A DNA stretch of 64,000 bases from Agapanthus africanus. Its lineage: Eukaryota > Streptophyta > Magnoliopsida > Asparagales > Amaryllidaceae. The DNA lies in contig JASDDO010000016.1 of assembly GCA_030015575.1 (NCBI GenBank), positions 174,218,815-174,282,814 of the forward strand. The letters are read 5' to 3'. Both the position numbers and the translations under genes were made by a program. This document shows positions 55,960-64,000 of the stretch, one piece after another (position 1 is the first letter of the stretch; each line of letters begins with the position of its first letter). A model generated the notes under the pieces. It had not been told where the DNA came from. It ran no database searches and was given only the letters and a program-made list of their open reading frames with translations.

Positions 55960-57365
55960 TGTAACGTTTTAGAAATCGTTATGCGAATTTTTCCGTTTTA
56001 GGGTAAAATAGTCGGTGTTTTCCGTTTTAACCCGATTATGATCAAACTTCTGTATAGGTTTGATGGCACCTAGTTTAGCTAGAATGATGCTAGTGCACGG
56101 GCTTTGGGGGTAAATTGAAAGTTTTGATTCACATAGAATTTTTCCCTAATTAAATATTATCTTAATGCTTTATTTGTGCACTTTATTAGTGGTAATTACT
56201 TTTTGGTTTGAGTTAATTACTACTAATGTGGATTTATACTAAGTTAATCACTAGATTATGTTTTTAACTTTCTCACCAAAAATATCTAGATTTTTGTGTA
56301 ATTAAATGAATTTTTAAAGAAAAGATAAAAGAAAACATAAAGGTATTTTGTTTTATTATGCAATTATTGAGTTATTCTTCTAGAAATTCCTACACAATTC
56401 CACACTCTTCTCCTCCATCACCAAGTGACCGAAACCCCCTCCCCACTTTTGCCCAAATTTTCCCCCTCCATTTTCATCTCATTATGCTACACAAAAATCA
56501 TCAAAAAATCCAAATAAATTCATACAAACTCAAATATAATCATTTCCCTTCATTGTTCTTCACAAAACTAGCTTGGATCTTCATTCTAGTGAGGATTTTG
56601 CAGGCTGAAGTTTGGATTTTTCTTGTTTCAAGTGGTGTTCTAGTGAGTTATAAAACCCCAACCCTAATCACTTTTGTGGTTTTAATACTTTAATTAGCTT
56701 ATTTAGATATTTAATTTAAGCTTTTAATTGCATATTTAGAATTTGTAGTAAGGGTTTTTGTTAATCAAATTAGGGTTTTGATTAGTGAAATGATTAGTTG
56801 ATAATTTTAGACAAATGAAAACTAAACCAAGTTGCTAGTTTGTTAATTGATATTTTCCTAATTGGATAATTAAGCTAATTAGCAAACTAAACTTTTACTA
56901 ATCATAATTAAGTGAGATTAAAATTATAGTAAAGGTTTGAATGGTTTAATCATGCTATATTGTGATGTTTGTAAATTCTAGTTTTGGTAAAAACTTATAG
57001 TTTTGTGCTAAAATGAGATATGTTGCTTACTAGGTTTCGGTAAGTTTTGGGTTTCTTTTGACGTTGCGACGTTATTTATATTAGATTCCACGTTTATTAT
57101 TATGTTGTGAATGTGCGATCGGTACGATCAGGGTCTAGGCTTGGTAGTTGTGTCACTTTGCGTTCCTAGCTAGGATCGTGCCGATGTCGTTTGTGTCTTT
57201 GTGTAGCTTTTGCTCTTGAGTAGGTTTCGTAGTATCTCTACGCGCGTTAGCCACTTAACGAACACTTGAGAGTATGTTTGGAGTTGGTGCATCGGTCAAA
57301 CGAAGTTGGTATGTGTTATTGGTCGATTGCTAATATATACTTGTTATATTGTTATTTTCATTCAG

Positions 57366-57438
57366 GTTTGCAGGCGGGGACTTCGCGCGCTGCGAAGAAG
57401 GAAAAGCGAGTGGTTGGCTTTACTTAGCCAGGATTGTT
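57366..57438 (+). other. Exon-like block in Gyp-3 LTR
   Basis: 73 nt between T-rich TTTTCATTCAG and GTGAGT (57439-57444), followed by the hairpin GTAGAT/ATCTAT. Counterparts in Gyp-1 (74 nt) and Gyp-2 (72 nt). Confidence 0.42.
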
Positions 57439-58222
57439 GTGAGTAGATTTAACATCTATAAGGGAATTGCTCATATGGCGTTATGCGTCTGGGCTAGATT
57501 AAATGATATGACTTTTAGTTAGATGTATATGGACATTGATTGTGCATGCATACCTTTGTTGCGCATCTAATTTCCAATCGTGTATGGACTTAGTATTAAT
57601 GAGACACAACACCATTATTGACGTTTCATGTTTCACGAGCACTAATTGCACGCTACACACACACCATCAATAATTTCCATGACACGCACAACACCTATAC
57701 TTTGTGATATTGTATTGGTTAGGGACATTGAGACATTGACTTATATTCCATTTTGCATATGACATATAGCATACCTGTATACCTACATGCTTACACATAT
57801 GCCTTGACATGCTTACATGCTAGTTACCTATATACCTATATGGTATTGTACCATTAGTGATAGGTATATTCACACATGAGACATAGCTATATGTACCTCT
57901 TGAATACATACTTATACATATACCTGGAGGGTATTGCATCGTTATTGATAGGTTGATACACATATCTTGCTATACCGATATGTATACATATATATCTGGC
58001 TATAGCTATATGTTCACCTTTATTTGATGTTATATGGACTTGGCGAACTTAGGAACCGCATGATATATATATTAACTTATGCAGTTAAATAGCGGTTTTC
58101 CTTTATATGCTCATATTACTGTTTCATGTTGCATATATTACATTCATGGATTTCATATGATGTTTTCTGATATTTTTACTCTTAAGTATATATAACAGTG
58201 GAGTAGGACGTTGTTATATATG

Positions 58223-58226
<4 letters not shown>

Positions 58227-58253
<27 letters not shown>
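58227..58253. repeat. (AT)n microsatellite
   Basis: About 13 AT units in the Gyp-3 LTR. Confidence 0.85.
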
Positions 58254-58255
<2 letters not shown>

Positions 58256-59008
58256 GTGGAGTGGGACGCTAATATATATGTATTGATTCATGCGGTTATA
58301 CGTATTCATTACTTGATGCTTTCTGGATTTGAGGACCGTGGTTGTTTCATGAAATTATGCATTATTTGAAAAACACGGTTTCTCTTGATATGATATTTCA
58401 GCTTCCACCATGAGACTTCTCGGTTCTGAGCTTATATATTACCCCATGCGAGGAGGCGTCGAGGCCGTGTGCGGGTACATTGTGGAACCCGGTTGGTTCT
58501 CCGGGGCAAAAAAGGTATTTCGACGGGACATACCGATGAGCCTGGCTGGGGGCGTTTGCCAACCAGTGATAGTATTTGGACTCGACGTATATCTGGGGGA
58601 TATCGATCGAGGTTATGTACGCACATGCCTTGTAGATTTCGGGTGGTGCTTAGCCAGGTTCATAGGATGTACGTACATGACACAGGAGGGCCAGCCCCAG
58701 GTGATGGCGCCTCAGATTTGAGTATTTTGTGTCGATGCTAGACACTTGTTTTCATGATGTTTTTGGGTGTAGATGTAGGACACTCAGGTTTCATGAGACA
58801 TACTCGATATTGGATACTGGTTATATGAGATTTACTTGATATTGGACACTCAGGATATATGATACTTACAGGATATGAGGGCCAATTTGGGGGCTGATTT
58901 GGGGAAATTTGGGATTTAGATTGTCTTCATGGACTTTGGTCCTACCACGAGGTCAGGATTCCGTGAGGATGACATGTTTTATCCCATACTCCGCATTTAT
59001 TGTATATG

Positions 59009-59222
59009 CATTGCTTCATGTATTAGGAGTACCTGATAGAGTACCTTTCATGACTTTGCATTTACATACTGTTATTTTATGTGCATTGCTTCATGTATTA
59101 GTAGTACCTGATAGAGTACCTTACATGACTGTTGTATACATATTTCCATTTATTGTTCATGTAGTAGTAGTACCTGATAGAGTACTTACATGACCGTTGC
59201 ATACATATTGACATTTATTGCT
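59009..59222 (+). repeat. Three ~72-bp tandem repeats in Gyp-3 LTR
   Basis: Imperfect units starting near 59009, 59083 and 59153 share TTCATGTA, TAGTACCTGATAGAGTAC and CATGAC. Possibly enhancer-like repeats; function unknown. Confidence 0.7.
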
Positions 59223-59935
59223 ATCAGCTTGCATGCATTAGATTCATGCTGTACGCTCATACTTGCGATTACCAGCATATGTTATTTACTATTCACGAGT
59301 TGGAAACTCACCCCCGTTGTGCCACAGTGTTTTGCAGGTAGTCCCTCAGGGCAGTCGCGGCAGGCTTTTCTATCTATCGCATCATCTCTTGCAGCGGATA
59401 CCGCTTCGGTTGACTGTGCGCAGTTTTGCTATAGATGGGTTTTGCGGTTATCCGATGTTGTTTATTGTTATCTTTGTATCATGTACTCTCCATCTACCAC
59501 TTTCATGTATGACTTAGAGACTTGATGTGAGGACGATATTGTATGTTATTTTGTGACTTGGAGGTCTTTTATGCAGTTTTTTATTTATATCGTCTTTTAT
59601 TTCTTCGCTACGGCGTCGTATATCCGTTGTGGTGGTTGTTTCCACCTTTGGGCATGGATTTTGCTCCCGTTGGGGATGCTTTACTTATATTTATGTTGTA
59701 CCCATTTTTGGGGTTAGTTTTTTTCAAAGGAGGTGCTGCCAAAATTTTTAAGAAAGTAAAGTTGGACTTTAAAGATTTGTACTTGAGATTTTCAAAAGTT
59801 TTAAAATTGTTCTTATCACTTACTACTTTTGATGGTTTAGATTGCTGGGTTTTCGGCTTACTTAAATTGCGTTACGCCTGTAGACGTTGCGTAGTTTAAA
59901 GGCTGTCACGTGCCAATTTCGGGTCGTGACAAAGT

Positions 59936-59947
59936 TGGTATCAGAGC
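59936..59947 (+). other. Primer-binding site of Gyp-3
   Basis: TGGTATCAGAGC four bases after the LTR end. Confidence 0.9.
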
Positions 59948-60177
59948 GTTAGGTTTTACCTTTCGGAGTGTGGGATGACCTTGGTATGATGGAGTAGGTA
60001 GCTTAAGCAGAGTAATGTAGTGTGTGTATGTCCGCGGCATACTCACGACACGGTACTCCGCCTAAAGTGACCTAAGTACTAATTGCTTGAAATTCCTTCC
60101 TTGATGATACATATCCTTGTTATTCGATTTCCGTGTTCATATCGAATCTTTTTTCCATTTGTAGCCTTTGTCACCGA

Positions 60178-60640
60178 TGACTATGAGGACTCAGAGTGGT
60201 GCAGCGAGAGCCGAGGTCAGAGTTGACTTGTGTGGGGCGAGGACTGACTAGGATGGCACGCTCGTTGCGCAGGTGCAGATGGATCCGCCTTCGATAGATC
60301 GTATCGCTAGGCTTGAGGCAGAGATGCAGAACTTGCACCAGACGATGAGGTCTTTTGTTGAGGCCAGTAGAGCGCGGAGACAGGAGGTTGCCACCCCTGT
60401 TACCTAGTTGTTCCTTGCGAACAGCACACAGCACCAGTGGATGCAGCCCTATTTGACGAGGAGCGTCTTTCCGAGACTTTGGGAGTTCGAGGATAGAGGA
60501 GGGCTCGTGCAAGTGTACCAACCCAGAGACAGAGGTTCATTCGCCGTGACAGGTTTCGTGCACGTCGTGGGAGTAGCAGAGGCTTGGGATGAGGAGAGTC
60601 ATGTTAACTAGATCATCCTATTGTGGTGTTAACTTCTGTC
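60178..60640 (+). pseudogene. Gyp-3 gag remnant
   Basis: ATG at 60178 begins M-T-M-R-T-Q-S-G-A-A-R-A-E-V-R, then TAG at 60250-60252 interrupts. The same frame continues M-D-P-P-S-I-D-R-I-A-R-L-E-A-E-M-Q, a typical coiled-coil start of gypsy Gag, before a second TAG (60405-60407). Only ~460 nt separate the gag start from protease, far too little for a normal gypsy capsid plus zinc knuckle, so most of gag is deleted. The frame 60408-60611 has no clear relationship. Confidence 0.6.
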
Positions 60641-60840
60641 AGCGATTCTTTTGTTGCGCGACACGTATTTCAGTCGTGTGCCAATCGGATAGGAGATAAA
60701 GATTCGTCCGTCATTTTGATCCTTCTTGAGATGTTGGATTTGACGTTCGCCTGGGCATGGACTGGTTAGCTACGTGCTAGGCGTCTGTGGACTGCCGCGA
60801 GAAAACAGTTAGGTATTTTTTTCCCGGCGTGTCAGTTCTT
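60641..60840 (+). pseudogene. Gyp-3 protease C-terminal remnant
   Basis: Shows L-G-M-D-W-L (60751-60768), the conserved motif near the C-terminus of plant gypsy proteases, followed by A-S-V-D-C. The D-T/S-G active site is not visible, lost with the gag deletion or decayed. The next frame 60787-61158 covers the protease/reverse-transcriptase linker, with E-L-R-E-L-K-D-Q (~61025), recognisable as the stretch ahead of reverse transcriptase in this group. Confidence 0.6.
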
Positions 60841-61139
60841 GTTGTGCGGGAGGACAGTGGTGCCACCCCTCACAGCTTGAATTCAGCCTTTTTCGCTAGT
60901 TGGCTTTTGAGGAGAGAACATCGAGGATTCTTGGCTTTCATTCGGGATGCTGGAGCCACAGTGGGTTTGTTGGACCGGCTTTCCGTCATGCTAGAGTTTC
61001 CGACTTTGTTCCAGATGAGCCGGCGGAGCTTAGGGAGCTTAAGGATCAGCAGCAGAGTTGTTTGTTGGGGGACTTGTACATCCAAGTGTTTCGCTTTAGG
61101 GAGCTCCTATTCTGTTCGTCAAGAGAATGACGGCAGTTT

Positions 61140-61600
61140 GAGGTTGTGTGTTGATTGATCGTCAATTGAACCGAGTTACGGTGCGGATGGGTATCCTTTA
61201 CCTCGCATTGACAATTTGTTCGACTTGCTTCAGGGTGAGAGACATTTTCTAAGTTTTTTTGGGATCAGGTCATCATTGGTTCCGGGTTCGGAGTGATAAC
61301 ATTCCGAAGACTGCTTTTGTGTGTGCTACGGGCAGTTTGAGTTTTGGTGGTGTCGTGGACTCACCAATGCCCTAGCAGCATTTGTGGATGTGATGAAGCA
61401 GATTTCTTCAGGCCGTTCCTCGACCAGTTTATTGTTGTGTTATTGATGACATTCTGGTCTTTTCCAAGAGTCGTGAGGAACGTGTGAAACACTTGAGGAT
61501 TTTTTTTGCAGACATTGGGAGAGCCCCAGCAGTTTGCTAAATTTTTGGAGTGTTCCTTCAGGCTTAATTGTGTTCGCTTCCTAAGGTCATGTGGTTACGG
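61140..61600 (+). pseudogene. Gyp-3 reverse transcriptase remnant
   Basis: Gypsy reverse transcriptase blocks in changing frames: L-R-L-C-V-D (~61140), P-R-I-D-N-L-F-D-L-L-Q (~61200), T-N-A-L-A-A-F (~61365), then the catalytic box I-D-D-I-L-V-F-S-K-S (I-D-D at 61442-61450), reached only after a 1-nt deletion in the codon before it. Reverse transcriptase copies element RNA into DNA; this one cannot be translated through. E-E-R-V-K-H-L-R follows as in the family. Confidence 0.75.
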
Positions 61601-61659
61601 GAGACGGTTTTTGTACGGGCCAGAGGGAAATCGAGGCCGTACAGCTTTGGCCCAGACTT

Positions 61660-62040
61660 GTAGCAGGGACGGAGGTCCGCAACTTTTGGGCTTAGCCGGT
61701 TTTTACCGCCGTTTCGTGCAGGATTGCTTGTGTAGCACTGCACCGTTGACCGGGTTGACCAGGAAGGGAGTTTCTTTTTCTTGGATTGTGGCATGCGTGC
61801 GGAGTTTTCTGCAGTTGAAGACTCGGTTGACAACTGCACCAGTTCTTTCTTTGTTTTCTGGATCGGGCGACTTTGTTGTTTAACTATGATGTTTCGCGAG
61901 TGGGGCTCGATTTTGCATTGATGTGGCATTATAGAGTTATCGCTTTTGCTTCCTGACAGTTGGAGGAAGTACGAGCAGGATATCCCACTCATGATCTGGA
62001 GATGGCCGCGGTGGTCGTGCGTTGATGATCTGAGGACACT
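61660..62040 (+). pseudogene. Gyp-3 RNase H remnant
   Basis: Partly in the open frame 61506-61883: L-G-L-A-G-F-Y-R-R-F-V, L-T-G-L-T-R-K-G, A-P-V-L-S-L and G-S-G-D-F-V-V, then after a stop Y-P-T-H-D-L-E-M-A-A-V-V (~61978-62015), the conserved RNase H end. This order after the reverse transcriptase is specific to Ty3/gypsy. The following 62041-62380 is decayed linker/HHCC region with no motif I can place securely. Confidence 0.72.
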
Positions 62041-62380
62041 ACTTGTGCGGAGAGTCGTGTCGGATTTTCACGGACCACCAGAGTATAATGTACATCTTCC
62101 TGCAGCGGGTTTTGATTATTGAGACAGCCCTGTTGGATGGAGCTTGTGTAGGATTGTGTTTGTGAGATCCTCGTTACCTATGTAAAGGCGATTGTGGTAG
62201 CTGATGCTTGAGTCGTAGGCCCGGGGGTAGCTTGTTCCAGTTGTGCGCAGTTCTGAGACAGTCTTCTGCAGATTTATAGTTCTTGTGCGATTGTTGAGTA
62301 CATCTTAAGTTCGCCTCTACTGAGGGGACAGTTTGCTCATGTTCGCGCCCGTCCACTTTTCCTTAATCGCATTCACGAGG

Positions 62381-63330
62381 CACAGCCCGCCGATGATCGT
62401 TTTTCTGAAATTCTAGAGCATGTTCGGCGGAGTAAAGATTCACAGTACTTAATTTGTGACCAGGGTGTGCTACGTTTAGGGACGCGTTGTGTGTACCTGA
62501 TACTGGTGGGTAGAGACGCGAAATCCTAGAGCAGGCACATCAGTCAGCTTTCTGTATTCATTCAAGTCCACCAATATGTACCGTGACTTGTGAGATAGTT
62601 ACGGGTGGGGAGGGATGAAGAGTGAAGTTTTGGATTTCGTTACGAGGTGTCTGTCTTATTGCGAGCTAAAGTTGAGCATTTGAGACCGGCTGGAGAGTAG
62701 CAACCTTTTTACCATTCCGGAGTGGGAATGGGAGCAGATCTCCATGTTTTTCGTTGTGGTGTCTACCCAGGTCTATACAGGGTGTGACTTCATTTGGGTG
62801 TTTGTTGTCCAGTTATGCTCAGTTTGCTCAGTTGTTCTATGTTAAGTTTGTGTGTTTGCATGGAGTTCCTTCATGCGTTGTACCCAATAGAGGCACCCCA
62901 TTCGCTAGCCATCGTAGGCAGAAGTTTCAGGAATCCTTGGGTACTGGTTGAGCTTTAGCTCCGCTTTTCCATCTGTAGGACGATGATTTGTGAGAGCGGA
63001 CTATACAGACTCTGGAGGATAGGCTTGTGCGTACGTACTAGGTGTTTGTTGGCAGTTGGGATCGTCACTTGCCATTGTTAGGGTTCTCCTTCGATAGCTG
63101 TTATCAGGAGAAGTTCCAATTGGCAACCTTTAGGTTTTGTTTGGTAGGTCGTGTCGATTGCCAGTCTGTTTTTCTGACTCTGTGAGAGTAGGATTTTGGA
63201 CCCCAGCTAGTCGTGAGGCTTCGGAGAAGATCCAGTTGATTCAGGTCAGGATGAGAGCAGCCCAGTGCAGACAGAAGTCTTATGCCGACTGTGGTGGTCG
63301 CAGACTTGAGTTTGCGGTGGGATATCATGT
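62381..63330 (+). pseudogene. Gyp-3 integrase remnant
   Basis: Blocks in several frames: I-P-E-W-E-W-E (~62714-62734) at the start of the core, L-H-G-V-P (~62857), then a degenerate form of the usual D-R-G-T-F motif (N-R-G-T-P-F), E-R-T-I-Q-T-L-E-D (~62993), and G-S-W-D-R-H-L-P-L (~63050), all hallmarks of plant gypsy integrase in the right order. Multiple stops. The second core Asp (D in D-R-G-T) appears replaced by N, so even a repaired frame would be suspect. Confidence 0.75.
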
Positions 63331-63740
63331 ATTCCTACGGATTTTTCCGATGAAATGGCGTGTTGAGTTTTGGGAAGATTAGTCCCAGATTGTTGGTTCT
63401 TTGAGATCCTCGAGCGAGTTAATTCCGTTGCCTATAATTTGGCACTTCCGCCCAGATTTTTGAGTATTGACCCCGTATTCCTTGTATCGATACTTCGCAA
63501 ATACTTTCATGACCTTTCTCACATGATTCAGCACCAGACCATTCTTTTGGATGCGATCTTTCGTTCACCAGCAGCCGATAGTTTTAGTGGATCGGCAGGT
63601 GGAGAGACTTCGGTCAAGGGTCTTGCTATATGTGAAGGTTCTTGGCATAGCCGTATAGTAAGGTGATCACTTGGGAGGCTGCGAGCGAGATTTGAAAGTT
63701 TTTGTACTCATCTCTTTGAAGGTACGCTTAGTGAGAATTT
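63331..63740 (+). pseudogene. Gyp-3 Pol C-terminus
   Basis: The frame 63370-63666 contains A-Y-N-L-A-L-P-P and F-L-V-S-I-L-R-K-Y, matching the Y-x-L-x-L-P-P and F-H-V-S-x-L-R-K-Y signatures of the gypsy Pol end. After further frame changes comes a degenerate V-x-W-E / T-H-L-F end (~63700). A chromodomain cannot be confirmed. Confidence 0.65.
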
Positions 63741-63764
63741 TAAATTCGGAGACTGAATTTCTTT

Positions 63765-63776
63765 AAGGGAGGAAGA
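63765..63776 (+). other. Polypurine tract of Gyp-3
   Basis: AAGGGAGGAAGA, one base before the 3' LTR. Confidence 0.85.
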
Positions 63777-63777
63777 T

Positions 63778-64000
63778 TGTAACGTTTTAGAAATCGTTAT
63801 GAGAATTTTTCCGATTTAGGGTAAAATAGTCGGTGTTTTCCGTTTTAAACTGATTGTGATCAAACTTCTGTATAGGCTTGACGGCACCTAGTTTAGCTAG
63901 AATGAAGCTAGTGCGCGGGCTTTAGAGGTAAATTGGAATTTTTGGTTCACATAGAATTTTTCCCTAATTAACTATTATCTTAATACTTTATTTGTGCACT
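63778..64000 (+). repeat. Gyp-3 3' LTR, first 223 bp
   Basis: TGTAACGTTTTAGAAATCG, nearly identical to 55960-56182; runs off the window. Confidence 0.92.

Larger units (their letters stand above)
55960..59931 (+). repeat. Gyp-3 5' LTR, ~3.97 kb
   Basis: TGTAACGTTTTAG to GGTCGTGACA. The first ~220 bp match the start of the 3' LTR at 63778 with a handful of differences. AT-rich, with an exon-like block (57366-57438), (AT)n at 58227-58253, a GC-richer island at 58400-58700, and three ~72-bp repeats at 59009-59222. The 103-, 111- and 118-codon frames inside are not shared with the Gyp-1 LTR as frames and are not called genes. Confidence 0.88.
55960..64000 (+). mobile_element. Gyp-3, Ty3/gypsy retrotransposon, 3' LTR cut by window end
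   Basis: 5' LTR 55960-59931 (3,972 bp), PBS, internal 59932-63777 (3,846 bp), PPT, 3' LTR from 63778. The internal order protease, reverse transcriptase, RNase H, integrase is the Ty3/gypsy order. The internal region is shorter than its two LTRs together and short for an intact gypsy element, so deletions are likely, above all in gag. The C-terminal Pol motifs and long LTRs recall the Tekay/Del chromovirus group; this is a weak assignment. Confidence 0.85.

Noticed and set aside
58410..58721. A 103-codon frame in the Gyp-3 LTR as a gene
   Set aside because: The related GC-rich island in Gyp-1 (~1260-1500) is open in a different frame, so the match is at nucleotide level only.
1..64000. Host genes, tRNA, rRNA or organellar DNA
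   Set aside because: I saw no intron-exon gene structure, tRNA cloverleaf or rRNA sequence; every stretch can be placed in a retroelement or its LTR.

Overview
This window is repeat-derived plant nuclear DNA. It is almost entirely a pile of long terminal repeat (LTR) retrotransposons inserted into one another. I find no host gene, tRNA or rRNA. The evidence for a plant is the primer-binding site TGGTATCAGAGC (initiator-Met tRNA type) beside most LTRs, Ty1/copia gag-pol of the plant TNT1-like kind, Ty3/gypsy pol, and nesting depth typical of large-genome seed plants. I cannot name the species. Element names (Cop-A, Gyp-1 and so on) are my own labels.

Layout. Cop-B (+) is the host of the pile. 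Its 5' LTR survives as 6664-7335 and 16975-18027, its leader as 18028-20104 plus 50231-50845, its gag-pol is 50846-54042, and its 3' LTR is 54057-55959. Cop-B was hit four times. (1) Near position 350 of its 5' LTR by Cop-G (-), which was hit by Gyp-2 (-), then Cop-F (-), then Gyp-1 (-): positions 1-6663. (2) In the same LTR by Cop-A (-), 7336-16969, with target duplication ACTAC. (3) In its leader by Cop-D1 (+), 20105-50230, whose 3' LTR holds Cop-D2 (+), 29795-49943, whose internal region holds Cop-E (-), 35532-45702, with target duplication AACAG. (4) In its 3' LTR by Gyp-3 (+), from 55960 past the window end. By-eye comparison of LTR pairs puts Cop-A and Cop-E at about 1% divergence (youngest), and Cop-D1, D2 and B older.

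How they relate. Only Cop-B keeps a recognisable gag. Its gag-pol is broken by stops, frameshifts and a deletion that removed the reverse transcriptase YVDD box. Cop-A, D1 and D2 share one LTR family (about 2.1 kb); where gag and protease should be they carry a two-copy ~400 bp repeat, followed by decayed pol. Cop-E lost gag by deletion. All have the same PPT (AAGTGGGAGAT) and near-identical PBS, so mobilisation in trans by a Cop-B/E-like helper is plausible. Gyp-1, 2 and 3 are Ty3/gypsy elements with LTRs of up to ~3.9 kb.

Most interesting signal. The leaders of all five copia elements contain three hairpins at 82-90 nt spacing. In each element the three hairpins carry the same tetraloop, but the tetraloop differs between elements (ATAC, CTTC, CAAA, ATTC, TATA). 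The closing stems and outer arms covary. They are followed by a fourth and, in the D family, a fifth hairpin whose loop holds a palindrome like a dimerisation site. A GC-rich hairpin lies ~200 nt after the PBS. This looks like an undescribed retrotransposon packaging/dimerisation region with element-specific loop identity. A second candidate is a conserved ~73-nt exon-like block in the otherwise divergent gypsy LTRs.
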